Source of the DNA: Nanobdellota archaeon
Lineage (GTDB): Archaea; Nanobdellota; Nanobdellia; Woesearchaeales; JAHIVG01
Direction: 5' to 3'
NCBI GenBank assembly: GCA_018816705.1
Contig: JAHIVG010000046.1
Coordinates: forward strand, 1 to 39,730
Length of the DNA stretch: 39,730 nt
The number at the start of each line of letters is the position of its first letter. The stretch's first letter is position 1. The notes under the pieces were generated by a model, which saw nothing but the letters and a program-made list of their open reading frames with translations, searched no databases and had not been told where the DNA came from. A program made the position numbers and the translations under genes. Positions 17,285-26,002 of this stretch are shown here, in pieces.

Positions 17285-18471
17285 GCTCCCGCCTCCTGAG
17301 GTTCGAGCGCTATGGTGAGTATCTTTTTCATTAGTATCGGGCTTCCGCTTGGCCTTTTGAAGTTTTTTAGCCAGCCGCTTGGCTGGTTGTATGGTTTGGT
17401 ATCATGGTTGTCGCCTCCGTATAGCGGGTAAGGATCATCACAAACGAGATTTTGGTCCGAGTCATAGCAGCCTTCTTCCTCCTCGTCGTAAGCCAAATAA
17501 TAATTGTTCCTCCAAGTGCTATTCCCATTGTCTTCGCTAGCTTTGTCAGTAGTCACCCAAAAGTTGTTGTGTTCGATGACATGGCCTGATGTGAAAGCCT
17601 GTACGCCTCTGCTCATGCCTGTGAAGTTGTTGTTGGAAATGTTTGAGTTTGTTGAAGGTAGCAGGTTTACTCCCCATACGCCGTAGTAGTTCGTATAGAA
17701 TACATTGTTGTGCACAAGGGCGTTGTTGCTTCCTGAGGCAAAATAGATACCTGTGCCTAATCTGTCAATGAATAAGAAAGTGTTGTTTACGATGATTGCG
17801 CCTTCAATCTCATTTATGAAAATTAACTCACCAACATTCTTGACAATGTTGTTGGTAAACAATAATGATTCCGCAGAGTTTATCAAATTGCTGAAAGCAC
17901 CCGCCTCCCCCCCATCTATGTTGTTGTCCTTGATAATTAGGTTTCCTGAGGCTCCAATATCGAGTGGTTCTCCTCTGCTGTATATCTTGTTGCCGGTGAT
18001 GTTGAGGTTGCCTGCTTCGCTTGTGTCGATGGCAGAGAGGATTGTGTTCCATACTGTGTTGTTGGTGATGGTGTTGTTTTTTGCTCCGAAGATGAATATT
18101 CCGTAGTCTGTGTTGTGGATGGTGTTGTTAATGATTTTATTGAGTCCTAAATAGTCAATCGGATTTATTAGAGTGAGAGCAAAAGCATCGATTTGGACGC
18201 CAACATGTGTCCCGTTCAACACGCAGTTCTTTATTGTTACGTCAGTTGAGTCAAAAACGTGAACGTTAGCGCCATCATGATAGAAAGAGTTGCTGATACG
18301 ATGGCCATCACAATCAAGGACAACATTGTCGGCATTGATTATCAGGCCTTGGTGGCTGTCACAATACAAATCCTCAGTAAGAACTGTGCTTTCATAGATC
18401 CATTCTCCGCACTCCACAGCCATCACTGTAGGAAAAAGTAATAAAATGATCAGCAAAGAGTACGCTTTCAT
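17281..18471 (-). CDS. secreted right-handed parallel beta-helix (NosD-like) protein, tandem paralog
   Basis: Aligns end to end with the downstream gene; 4-bp overlap. Confidence 0.88.
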   Translation of the reverse strand: MKAYSLLIILLLFPTVMAVECGEWIYESTVLTEDLYCDSHQGLIINADNVVLDCDGHRISNSFYHDGANVHVFDSTDVTIKNCVLNGTHVGVQIDAFALTLINPIDYLGLNKIINNTIHNTDYGIFIFGAKNNTITNNTVWNTILSAIDTSEAGNLNITGNKIYSRGEPLDIGASGNLIIKDNNIDGGEAGAFSNLINSAESLLFTNNIVKNVGELIFINEIEGAIIVNNTFLFIDRLGTGIYFASGSNNALVHNNVFYTNYYGVWGVNLLPSTNSNISNNNFTGMSRGVQAFTSGHVIEHNNFWVTTDKASEDNGNSTWRNNYYLAYDEEEEGCYDSDQNLVCDDPYPLYGGDNHDTKPYNQPSGWLKNFKRPSGSPILMKKILTIALEPQEAGA

Positions 18472-18514
18472 CCCAGATTATTGTAAAGTGAAGTGGGTTT
18501 ATATGCTTTTTGCC

Positions 18515-19345
18515 CTAGACCCCAATCAGCGCAGGATTCACGAGGAGTATGATTCCGAGCAGGAGCATTATCGCGCCGCCCACGAATTTTATGTATGACA
18601 TGATGGCAGGGCTTATCTGCTTCCCCTTGAAGGTGTTGCCGAACACCAGGATTATCACTCCCAACGGAAGCACGTAGACCAGGTTGTACAGCGCAAGGTA
18701 GGCATAATACAAGAATGTGTTCTCCAAGAATTGGCCTGTGAGCACTGCAGTGTATATCACCGGGAAACCCGCGGTACAGGGCAGTTCGACGAGCGAGGAG
18801 AAGACGGCCAACAGCACAGAAGAGCCGATCAGGCTCGCCATGGATCCCTTCTTGACGAGATCAGCCACATGATTTATCCTCTTCTTCAATGGCCCCACAT
18901 GCTTGTCCTGCACCATTAGGGTTATCCCTTTCCTGTAGAAGAACAGCTCTTTCATGTTTATCAGCCCCGCTATGAGGGCTATGATTGCGATGGCTATCCT
19001 TATGGGCTCGACAAAGCCGATGTAGGTGAAGATGTTCAGCCACGCTGCCATGAAAAGGAAGTAGAAGCAGAACACGACCGTGATGAAGCTGAAGCCCACA
19101 GCGTATACCCTCTTCCTGGAGTGCGACGCAGATATCATCAGCGTCAGCAGGAGGGTCAAGATAAACAGGTTGCATGGGTTGAATCCGTCGACAAAGGCTA
19201 TGAAGAAGGTGAATATTGGCAGGGGCAAGGACCCTCCTAGCTCTTGCAGTAACTCTCCTGAGACCTTATGGGTGAGGAAGTAGAATGCGACCAACAGGAT
19301 CGCGGTGATCCCGAGCATGAGCAATTTTTTTCCCTTCTCATCCAT
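18515..19345 (-). CDS. CcdA/DsbD-like transmembrane thiol-electron transporter
   Basis: Multi-TM; FNPC and ELPCTAGFP Cys motifs. Confidence 0.8.
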   Translation of the reverse strand: MDEKGKKLLMLGITAILLVAFYFLTHKVSGELLQELGGSLPLPIFTFFIAFVDGFNPCNLFILTLLLTLMISASHSRKRVYAVGFSFITVVFCFYFLFMAAWLNIFTYIGFVEPIRIAIAIIALIAGLINMKELFFYRKGITLMVQDKHVGPLKKRINHVADLVKKGSMASLIGSSVLLAVFSSLVELPCTAGFPVIYTAVLTGQFLENTFLYYAYLALYNLVYVLPLGVIILVFGNTFKGKQISPAIMSYIKFVGGAIMLLLGIILLVNPALIGV

Positions 19346-19796
19346 TCTTGTCCGCCTCCAGGAATCCATCGAGCAATTCTAAGTAACCCGCTTTGGGTCT
19401 TGTGCCCACCATGTACTCGCATCCGAATATGAAGGTGGGAGTGTATTGTATCAGGATTACGAAATCTCCCATGGCGACGCGTCCTTCCTTTGTGGAGATG
19501 TCCAATACCGAAGGGGTGATGTTCCTTTCCTGGCATGCCGCAATAAAATCAGGAAGGGTCGCCGTGCAATGACCGCAGTATTCGGACTGGATCATTATCA
19601 CCTTGTCATCAAGGTTTCTGTTGATGCATTCCTGCTCCGGAAAAGAGCCGCTCTGGGTGATGGTGAAGAAATCCAGCGGCGGTCTGATCTCAGGAGGTGT
19701 CTCATTGATCGGATCATCAGGGGGCATAGGTGGACTGGGCTGCGTGCAGCTGGCCAATACAAATATGAGGACCATGATTGCGGATAATATTCTCAT
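19338..19796 (-). CDS. thioredoxin-fold lipoprotein (CGHC)
   Basis: Lipobox VLASC and MIQSEYCGHCTATLPDF. Confidence 0.82.
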   Translation of the reverse strand: MRILSAIMVLIFVLASCTQPSPPMPPDDPINETPPEIRPPLDFFTITQSGSFPEQECINRNLDDKVIMIQSEYCGHCTATLPDFIAACQERNITPSVLDISTKEGRVAMGDFVILIQYTPTFIFGCEYMVGTRPKAGYLELLDGFLEADKNG

Positions 19797-19826
19797 TTTG
19801 CTTAGGAAAGTTTTTTATACCCTTTC

Positions 19827-19865
19827 TGTTACAATGCGTGTAACAATATATAAATCTTTGTTACA
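19827..19865. promoter_or_regulatory. candidate operator: TGTTACA / TGTAACA / TGTTACA flanking TATA box atatataaat
   Basis: Perfect 7-bp dyad at 19827-19833 and 19839-19845, third half-site 19859-19865, TATA at 19846-19854. Confidence 0.6.
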
Positions 19866-19869
19866 GAAA

Positions 19870-20367
19870 ATGAAACTCGGGTTTTTCAAGGAGAACAAAG
19901 CGGTTAGGAACATTTTCCTGGCGTTGACCTTACTCCTTGGGTTCATATTCATGGTCTCTATCTCCACATTCTATGTCTCAGATGCCATACGGAACAACAA
20001 CGCTTGCGGTTGTGTGATACCCATACCTTATATGATACTCATACTGTCCTCTTTGGGGCTCTTTGTGGGGTGCCTGGTCTTCTACCTGTTCATCTCAAAG
20101 CATATGCATGAGAAGAAGGAGATAGATAAGAACGTGATGGCGACTCTCAACTTCCTTGAGAAAGACGAGAGGACAATGCTGAATGAGCTGATAAGGAACA
20201 GGGGGGAACTGAGCCAGTCAGGGTTTGAGAAGGCAACAGGCATCCATAAGGTGAAGGTTTACAGGGTCCTTGAGAGATTGAGGTCAAAGGGGATCATAAT
20301 CAAGGACAGCCAAGGGAAGACCAACCGCATAGTCCTTAGCGAAGAGCTGAAGAGATTATTCTTATAA
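19870..20367 (+). CDS. membrane-anchored winged-HTH transcriptional regulator
   Basis: Two TM segments then LNELIRNRGELSQSGFEKATGIHKVKVYRVLERLRSKGII wHTH; start placed downstream of the TATA box. Confidence 0.8.
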   Translation: MKLGFFKENKAVRNIFLALTLLLGFIFMVSISTFYVSDAIRNNNACGCVIPIPYMILILSSLGLFVGCLVFYLFISKHMHEKKEIDKNVMATLNFLEKDERTMLNELIRNRGELSQSGFEKATGIHKVKVYRVLERLRSKGIIIKDSQGKTNRIVLSEELKRLFL

Positions 20368-21240
20368 GCCGATATTCTGCTTCACCTTATCCCTGATCTC
20401 ATGGAACATTGATGTATATGACCTGTCGTAGACAATCAGAGGCTCGAGGTTCACGAGTGCGTATGTGAAGCTCTTGTCATAGGGGATCTTGGCCAATACA
20501 TCGATCTTGGAGCGTCTCGCGAATCTGAGTATCTTTCCGGTCTGGCTCTTGTTCAGGTCAAATTTATTCACAATGATTCCGCAAGGTATACGGAAATGAC
20601 TTGCGAGCCTTAGCGCGCGTTTCAGGTCAGAGAATGCCGATGGGCTCGGTTCCGTGACAGCGATGATATAATCGCTTCCCACGACAGAGGCGATCACAGG
20701 GCATCCTATCCCCGCAGCTGCATCAACCAAAACTATATCTGCAGGGCTTTTCGCTGCCAAGGACCTTACTTCAGAGACGACCTTACCAGAGCCGGATTCT
20801 CCCATCTTAAGCTGCGCCGAGACCACATCGAAGCCAAATCTTGTCCTTGAATGACCCAACTTGGCATTCTTTACTTGATATGGGCTTATGGCATTCTGAG
20901 GGCATAACATTTCACATACCCCGCAGCCTTCACAGCTGTATTCCCTGAGCCTGGGCCTGTTATTGATCCAATCAATGGCATTGAAATAACAATTATCTAC
21001 GCATTTTCTGCAAGAGCCGCACTTGTCAAGGTCAAATCTGACCTTTTGATTGGTCGAGATGTCTTTCCACTCCGAATAGTCTTTTTCCTTAACACCTAGG
21101 ACCAGAGCCAGATTGGAAGCATCAACATCGCAATCAGCGCATATGATCTTATTTTCCTTAGACATGGCTACTGCCAATGACGCAGTTATGCTGCTCTTTC
21201 CAACTCCTCCTTTGCCGGACAGCACTGTTATTGTTTTCAT
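20362..21240 (-). CDS. MinD-superfamily P-loop ATPase with inserted 4Fe-4S ferredoxin domain (COG1149 type)
   Basis: GKGGVGKSS and CGSCRKCVDNC / CEGCGVCEMLCPQNAI. Confidence 0.92.
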   Translation of the reverse strand: MKTITVLSGKGGVGKSSITASLAVAMSKENKIICADCDVDASNLALVLGVKEKDYSEWKDISTNQKVRFDLDKCGSCRKCVDNCYFNAIDWINNRPRLREYSCEGCGVCEMLCPQNAISPYQVKNAKLGHSRTRFGFDVVSAQLKMGESGSGKVVSEVRSLAAKSPADIVLVDAAAGIGCPVIASVVGSDYIIAVTEPSPSAFSDLKRALRLASHFRIPCGIIVNKFDLNKSQTGKILRFARRSKIDVLAKIPYDKSFTYALVNLEPLIVYDRSYTSMFHEIRDKVKQNIGL

Positions 21241-22064
21241 GATTCACCGATGATTCCCGTAAGATCAAGCTTGATCGGGGTCCCTTTTGAATATGATTCC
21301 AATATTTTTTTCGAGAAGCGGATTTTTTTTGATATGCCAAGCCGATATTTTTTCAATAGGTTTTTCACTATTCGTATTTCACCTATGTCTGAGCGATTGA
21401 CGATCACCCGGGTTTCCTTACCCATGTGCTTCAGTAGATCAAGTATCAACTTCAAGTCATGTGCTCCAAGAGGGGTCGGTTCAGTCACCGCAATTACCTT
21501 ATCACATTTTTCAAGAGCTGTAATGACAGGGCAGTGGGTCCCTGCAGCAGTATCAATAACAACAAAATCATATTGTTTTTTCTTAGTTTCCATAATCTTA
21601 TTCAATGAGTTTACAACAAGTTCGGAGACCGGTTCATTGACCGCTAATTCACCGGATAATAGATTGATGTTGTGATTTTTTCCAGAGTAGATCCTACCGA
21701 TCTCTTTTTCACCCCAGGATATCGCGTCTGAAGGGCACTTGAAGAAGCATGCTCCGCAACCGTTGCACTGCGGCTGCATTAATAGCGGATACTTCCCTTT
21801 GATCGATACGACAGCATTGTTTCTGCAAGCCTTGCTGCACAATCCGCATCTTGAGCATTTCTTCAGATCAAAAATGGGGATCCTCTGCATCACAGCCTTG
21901 ACCTTGCATCTTTTTATTCCTAGGAGGAGATGGTCATTAGGGCAGTCCACGTCAGCGTCTACCAAAAGGACATTGTATTCCTTAGCTAATTCATAAGCGA
22001 GGGCTGTAGCTACCGTAGACTTCCCTGTTCCGCCCTTGCCGCCGGTGATGCCGATGATGCTCAT
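21237..22064 (-). CDS. MinD-superfamily P-loop ATPase with inserted 4Fe-4S ferredoxin domain (paralog)
   Basis: GKGGTGKST and CSRCGLCSKACRNNAV / CNGCGACFFKCPSDAI. Confidence 0.92.
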   Translation of the reverse strand: MSIIGITGGKGGTGKSTVATALAYELAKEYNVLLVDADVDCPNDHLLLGIKRCKVKAVMQRIPIFDLKKCSRCGLCSKACRNNAVVSIKGKYPLLMQPQCNGCGACFFKCPSDAISWGEKEIGRIYSGKNHNINLLSGELAVNEPVSELVVNSLNKIMETKKKQYDFVVIDTAAGTHCPVITALEKCDKVIAVTEPTPLGAHDLKLILDLLKHMGKETRVIVNRSDIGEIRIVKNLLKKYRLGISKKIRFSKKILESYSKGTPIKLDLTGIIGES

Positions 22065-22699
22065 CGAAATGCCCTTTTCTTATGTTTACCATAATCAAGC
22101 CGCTTAGCATTCTTTTTCACGAATAATAACGGAAATATTATGTCACTAAGACAGCAAGGGATCAGGACCGCAATGAATAAGAATATGAAGATGATCAGGG
22201 TCAAGCCCAGGTTGATGATTGTGCCGCCCAAGGCCATGATGATATGGAACAATGATGCCCAAGTGCTTAAAAGTACGTGTCCTGCATGCGGAAATTTGGT
22301 TGTCGGATTGAAATACGCGATTGCGACACCTATGAGTGCCAGAGGATTCACCAACCACCATTTCTCGATGAAGCCTAGATGGATACCTTTATTTGGCAGA
22401 TTTAGCAGGACCTCTCCAATATACGGGATTATAGAGTCGCTAATGGTCGCTATCCCCACAGAGCCCACGTAACCGATCAGTACAAGGAGGAGGGGATTTG
22501 CCTTCTTTGCGTAAATCTTGTACATTGAGGCTGTCACAAGGGCGCTGAGGATGACATGGATCGGATGGAGTGTGTAGAAGATATCATGGGCTGTTTTAGT
22601 CGGTATATTGTAGAAAAGTAGCATGATGATCATTCCGGTCACAGCCCCGAAGAGAGTGAAAGGCGAATGCTTCCTTAACTCTTTTAATATTACCTTCAT
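22061..22699 (-). CDS. multi-TM membrane protein of the MinD cluster
   Basis: Several hydrophobic segments, intramembrane His and CC; ATGA overlap with the MinD gene. Confidence 0.75.
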   Translation of the reverse strand: MKVILKELRKHSPFTLFGAVTGMIIMLLFYNIPTKTAHDIFYTLHPIHVILSALVTASMYKIYAKKANPLLLVLIGYVGSVGIATISDSIIPYIGEVLLNLPNKGIHLGFIEKWWLVNPLALIGVAIAYFNPTTKFPHAGHVLLSTWASLFHIIMALGGTIINLGLTLIIFIFLFIAVLIPCCLSDIIFPLLFVKKNAKRLDYGKHKKRAFR

Positions 22700-22742
22700 T
22701 TTATCCCTTTAGTTATGTTTCTGCTAATGCTGTGATGGTGTA

Positions 22743-23342
22743 TTAGGCAGCCTCATCCATTTCTTCATCGCCCTCGGCTTGTTCGCCCTCTTCAGGCTCT
22801 CCTGCATCATCGTCGCTCCTGTCGTAGCCAAGCCCTTTGGGCTTGCCTTCGGCTTTCCTGCCATATTTCGTTCCAGATTCTAGTCCTACTTCCTCCTGCT
22901 CCTCAGGTGGATGACCTCCCCTGCCCTTTAGGGCCCTTACTCCTTTACCCGCACCGCTACGTACAGGAACACGTATAGTCTCTGCCTTATCAATGGCTGC
23001 TAGATATAGCTCAATCTCCTCATCAAATTCTCCTTCCTGGTATCTTTGCATGATACTTTCTATCGATCCTTCTCTGACATTCAGCAGCGCTCTTGCCTTA
23101 TAGCCAGGCGGACCCCTCAGTTCACCTGTAACAACAGCTTTTGCATCGGGATGCTTAGAGTCCACATATTGCAGGAAGTCCTGTCCAGGCGTCTTTGAAC
23201 CGGGCTGTCCGCTGTAGCTGGTACTTTCCACAGAGCCATCCTTATAGGCGCGCACAACGCTGTCAATAGTGTCAGCATGCCCTGCTACTTTACCTTCCTT
23301 GCTTGCTCCAATCAAGATATATTCTCCTGGCATTTTTATCAC
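22743..23342 (-). CDS. hypothetical protein with acidic C-terminus
   Basis: ORF with low-complexity E/G-rich tail; same strand as the cluster. Confidence 0.6.
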   Translation of the reverse strand: MIKMPGEYILIGASKEGKVAGHADTIDSVVRAYKDGSVESTSYSGQPGSKTPGQDFLQYVDSKHPDAKAVVTGELRGPPGYKARALLNVREGSIESIMQRYQEGEFDEEIELYLAAIDKAETIRVPVRSGAGKGVRALKGRGGHPPEEQEEVGLESGTKYGRKAEGKPKGLGYDRSDDDAGEPEEGEQAEGDEEMDEAA

Positions 23343-23355
23343 CTATGCATATTTT

Positions 23356-24066
23356 TCAATGTCCGCAATCCTCGGAAAGCTCACTCAGATCATTAAGGTT
23401 GGCAACCATCTCTTTCACGGTCCGGAAATCTCCTGTCCTCAACCTGATATTCTCCTCTTCCAGCAGCTTTATGGCTCTTCTTCCTATCTTCTGCGCAAAG
23501 ATGATCGTCGGTGAGAATTTCTCCTTAATCTGCTGTATGGGTGAAATGGTGTCGTTGTTGTGTTCAAGCTCATTCTGTACTATTCTTAACTCTTCAGTGT
23601 GTGTATCATACATGGCAAAATATGGTGCATGGCCGAAATGGGGTGATATCTCCGAATCCAAGCCTTTATCTTCCATGAGAGGGATGAATATCCGTTCATG
23701 TTTCATTGGATGCGCATTTTTGGTGGCACTCGAGATATGTTCAAGCCCGGAGCCGAGCATGTCAATGATAGCCTCTTTGACAGGGCCAGAAGCCCTGAGA
23801 ACAGGTATCTCCAGTTCTTTCAATATGGATTCGGCGTTAGGTCCGAGGTTGCCTGTCATGACCTTGTCAGGCTTTAGGTCTGCTACCAGCTGTGCTGCCT
23901 TGACACCGGCGCCATGTCCATGGCTCGCGCCAGAATTTTCTATAGCCTCTACTAAGGTGGTCTCTCCGTTGTGGACTTCGACAACAAGGAAATATTTGCA
24001 TCTGCCGAACCGTTGATCTACACTGCTTTCAACTGTCTTTCCATCTGCGCTTATTACGATTTTCAT
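23356..24066 (-). CDS. tandem-domain dinitrogenase FeMo-cofactor (NifX/NifB-C-terminal-like) protein
   Basis: MKIVISADGKTVESSVDQRFGRCKYFLVVE and second domain FIPLMEDKGLDSEISPHFGHAPYFAMYD. Confidence 0.85.
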   Translation of the reverse strand: MKIVISADGKTVESSVDQRFGRCKYFLVVEVHNGETTLVEAIENSGASHGHGAGVKAAQLVADLKPDKVMTGNLGPNAESILKELEIPVLRASGPVKEAIIDMLGSGLEHISSATKNAHPMKHERIFIPLMEDKGLDSEISPHFGHAPYFAMYDTHTEELRIVQNELEHNNDTISPIQQIKEKFSPTIIFAQKIGRRAIKLLEEENIRLRTGDFRTVKEMVANLNDLSELSEDCGH

Positions 24067-24398
24067 CTTCCCCTCCAACCATGACCGCATCGTCCTGGCC
24101 TGTTTCTGTGAATTGTATAATTTCCGCCCTCTACCCGTATTGCCTTTCCGTTGACTAAGGCATCACCGATCTTTTTCCTGGCTGTTATGACCAGCCTATG
24201 GAATGAGGGCTGCGAGATGCCCATCTCCCTTGCTGCCTCTTCCTGGTCCAGGCCGAGAAGATCTTTCAGGCGTATAGCCTCGAATTCATCCACTCTCAGG
24301 ACCGATTCATCTAGGTCAATCATCCTGACGCCGGCAGGTTTGAAATAGGTCACTTCTGGGTGGAATGCTACCCTCCTGCATCGCATGGGTCTAGGCAT
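24063..24398 (-). CDS. DUF134 (UPF0251) HTH protein
   Basis: MPRPMRCRRVAFHPEVTYFKPAG...LGLDQEEAAREMGISQPSFHR. Confidence 0.9.
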   Translation of the reverse strand: MPRPMRCRRVAFHPEVTYFKPAGVRMIDLDESVLRVDEFEAIRLKDLLGLDQEEAAREMGISQPSFHRLVITARKKIGDALVNGKAIRVEGGNYTIHRNRPGRCGHGWRGR

Positions 24399-24633
24399 TG
24401 TCCAGTTCCTGCTTCCTTTTCTCCAAGGCCTGCTTCTCGGTCTCTAATTCCTTGAGTTCTGCTTCGAGGATTCTCTTTTCTTCTTCATTTGTAGGGGCTT
24501 GTGGTTCAGGCGCCCTTCGCCTTCGATAGCCTCTACCGTTGAAGCCTCTTGCTAAGCCTCTTCCACACTGTCCTAAACCGCGGCCGGTCATCGGCCCCTC
24601 TCCGCATGGTCCTGTCCTGTCATTTCCTGGCAT
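24391..24633 (-). CDS. DUF5320 family protein
   Basis: MPGNDRTGPCGEGPMTGRGLGQCGRG. Confidence 0.85.
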   Translation of the reverse strand: MPGNDRTGPCGEGPMTGRGLGQCGRGLARGFNGRGYRRRRAPEPQAPTNEEEKRILEAELKELETEKQALEKRKQELDNA

Positions 24634-24654
24634 ATTTATCCCTCCAACAATTTG

Positions 24655-24674
24655 TTATGAATATATATTCATAA
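24655..24674. promoter_or_regulatory. perfect 20-bp palindrome ttatgaatatatattcataa upstream of the DUF5320/DUF134 operon
   Basis: Perfect dyad 22 bp upstream of the DUF5320 ATG (24633). Confidence 0.55.
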
Positions 24675-24746
24675 TTAATATATAAATCTTCCTGTTTTTC
24701 CACACCAGGAAGGATATTCAAAAGATTTATATATCCATTCATCCAG

Positions 24747-25160
24747 ATGCGCAACCCCATGATAGACGTGAAAGAGGTAAGGTCAGTCTGCAGGAGATGC
24801 GGAAGAGATGCACCGGCAGAGAAATTCGTACTTGACCATTTCTACAAGCTGGTGGTCTGCCCCACATGTGCCAGGGAGCATGATGGCGGGGTCAATACGG
24901 CTGAAGCCGCTGGAAAGGCAGCCAAGTTGCCCAGCAAGCAGCCTGGAACATTGGGCGCGAAGCCGGCAGGCATGGCAAGGCCGGCTGGCCAGCTGGATCG
25001 GCAGGCAAGGCCGATGGAAAGGAACATTCCCAAACCTGGCCATGAGTCTAAAATCAAGCTGCAATGCCACAAGTGCAGATTCAAATTCAACTTCAACAAG
25101 GAAAGGAGGGCTCCGAGAATATGCCCCTACTGCGGCACCCCGGTCCCAGAGATTAGATAA
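24747..25160 (+). CDS. double zinc-ribbon protein
   Basis: CRRCG...CPTC and CHKCRFKFNFNKERRAPRICPYCG; true start may be 24759. Confidence 0.75.
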   Translation: MRNPMIDVKEVRSVCRRCGRDAPAEKFVLDHFYKLVVCPTCAREHDGGVNTAEAAGKAAKLPSKQPGTLGAKPAGMARPAGQLDRQARPMERNIPKPGHESKIKLQCHKCRFKFNFNKERRAPRICPYCGTPVPEIR

Positions 25161-25180
25161 GCCAGTTCTGTTGGTATATC

Positions 25181-26002
25181 ATGATGAACTTCAGCTACAT
25201 GCTAGCTCCGATGGAAGACATAACAGGCACCGCTTTCAGGTCCACATGCTTCAGGCATGGGGCTGATATGACCTTCACTGAGATGACTAGGGTGGAGGGC
25301 CTGTCCAGGAGGAACAGGAGCACTTGGTCGCGAATCTTATTGAAGGATGATACACCTACGGTAATACAGCTGATTGGGGCCAAAGAGGACCATCTCAAGA
25401 GGTTTCTAGGGATGTTCAAACCCCAGCCAGGATTCATGGGATTCAACCTGAACCTCGGGTGCCCTAGCCCGGATGTCATAAGGCTCGGCCTGGGCTGTGC
25501 CATGATAAGGAGGATCACGAAGACAAAGAAATTGGTCGCAATCCTAAAAGACCGGGGCTTTGCAGTCTCGGTCAAGTTGAGGCTAGGCATGAACAGGCAG
25601 GACAAGGACCGCAAGGTGTACCTGCACCTGATAGATGCAGTAGATGCCGACTGCTTCATCGTGCATGCCAGGCACGGCCAGGAATCGCTTGACGCCCAGG
25701 CAGACTTCAGTGTCTATGACGGGTGCGTGAAGACAGGCAGGCCCATCATCGCCAACGGCGGCATCAGCGGATGCGGCCAGGTCAGGGAACTGAAGGATAT
25801 GGGTGTGAAGGGAGCCATGATCGGGAGGGCGGCTGTCCTCGAACCAGCGATATTCAGCAGGCTGAAAGGCGGTCCATGCCTTCCATACGATTCGGTGTTG
25901 AAGGAATTCATCTCGTTGTCACAAAGGTTCGACGAGCCCAACAAATACCGGAAAAATGTCCTGAAGCGCAGTCCCGAAGGGCTTTCAGGCCGGCGATACT
26001 GA
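25181..26002 (+). CDS. tRNA-dihydrouridine synthase family protein
   Basis: LAPMEDITGTAFR, FNLNLGCPSPDV, ANGGI, GAMIGRA. Confidence 0.88.
   Translation: MMNFSYMLAPMEDITGTAFRSTCFRHGADMTFTEMTRVEGLSRRNRSTWSRILLKDDTPTVIQLIGAKEDHLKRFLGMFKPQPGFMGFNLNLGCPSPDVIRLGLGCAMIRRITKTKKLVAILKDRGFAVSVKLRLGMNRQDKDRKVYLHLIDAVDADCFIVHARHGQESLDAQADFSVYDGCVKTGRPIIANGGISGCGQVRELKDMGVKGAMIGRAAVLEPAIFSRLKGGPCLPYDSVLKEFISLSQRFDEPNKYRKNVLKRSPEGLSGRRY

Noticed and set aside
19603-19869. N-terminal extension of the wHTH regulator ORF, including ATG at 19834
   Set aside because: These codons lie antisense to the thioredoxin lipoprotein gene and upstream of or within the TATA box/operator; start at 19870 fits the promoter better.
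23303-24016. 237-aa + strand ORF
   Set aside because: Antisense shadow of the NifX-like gene.
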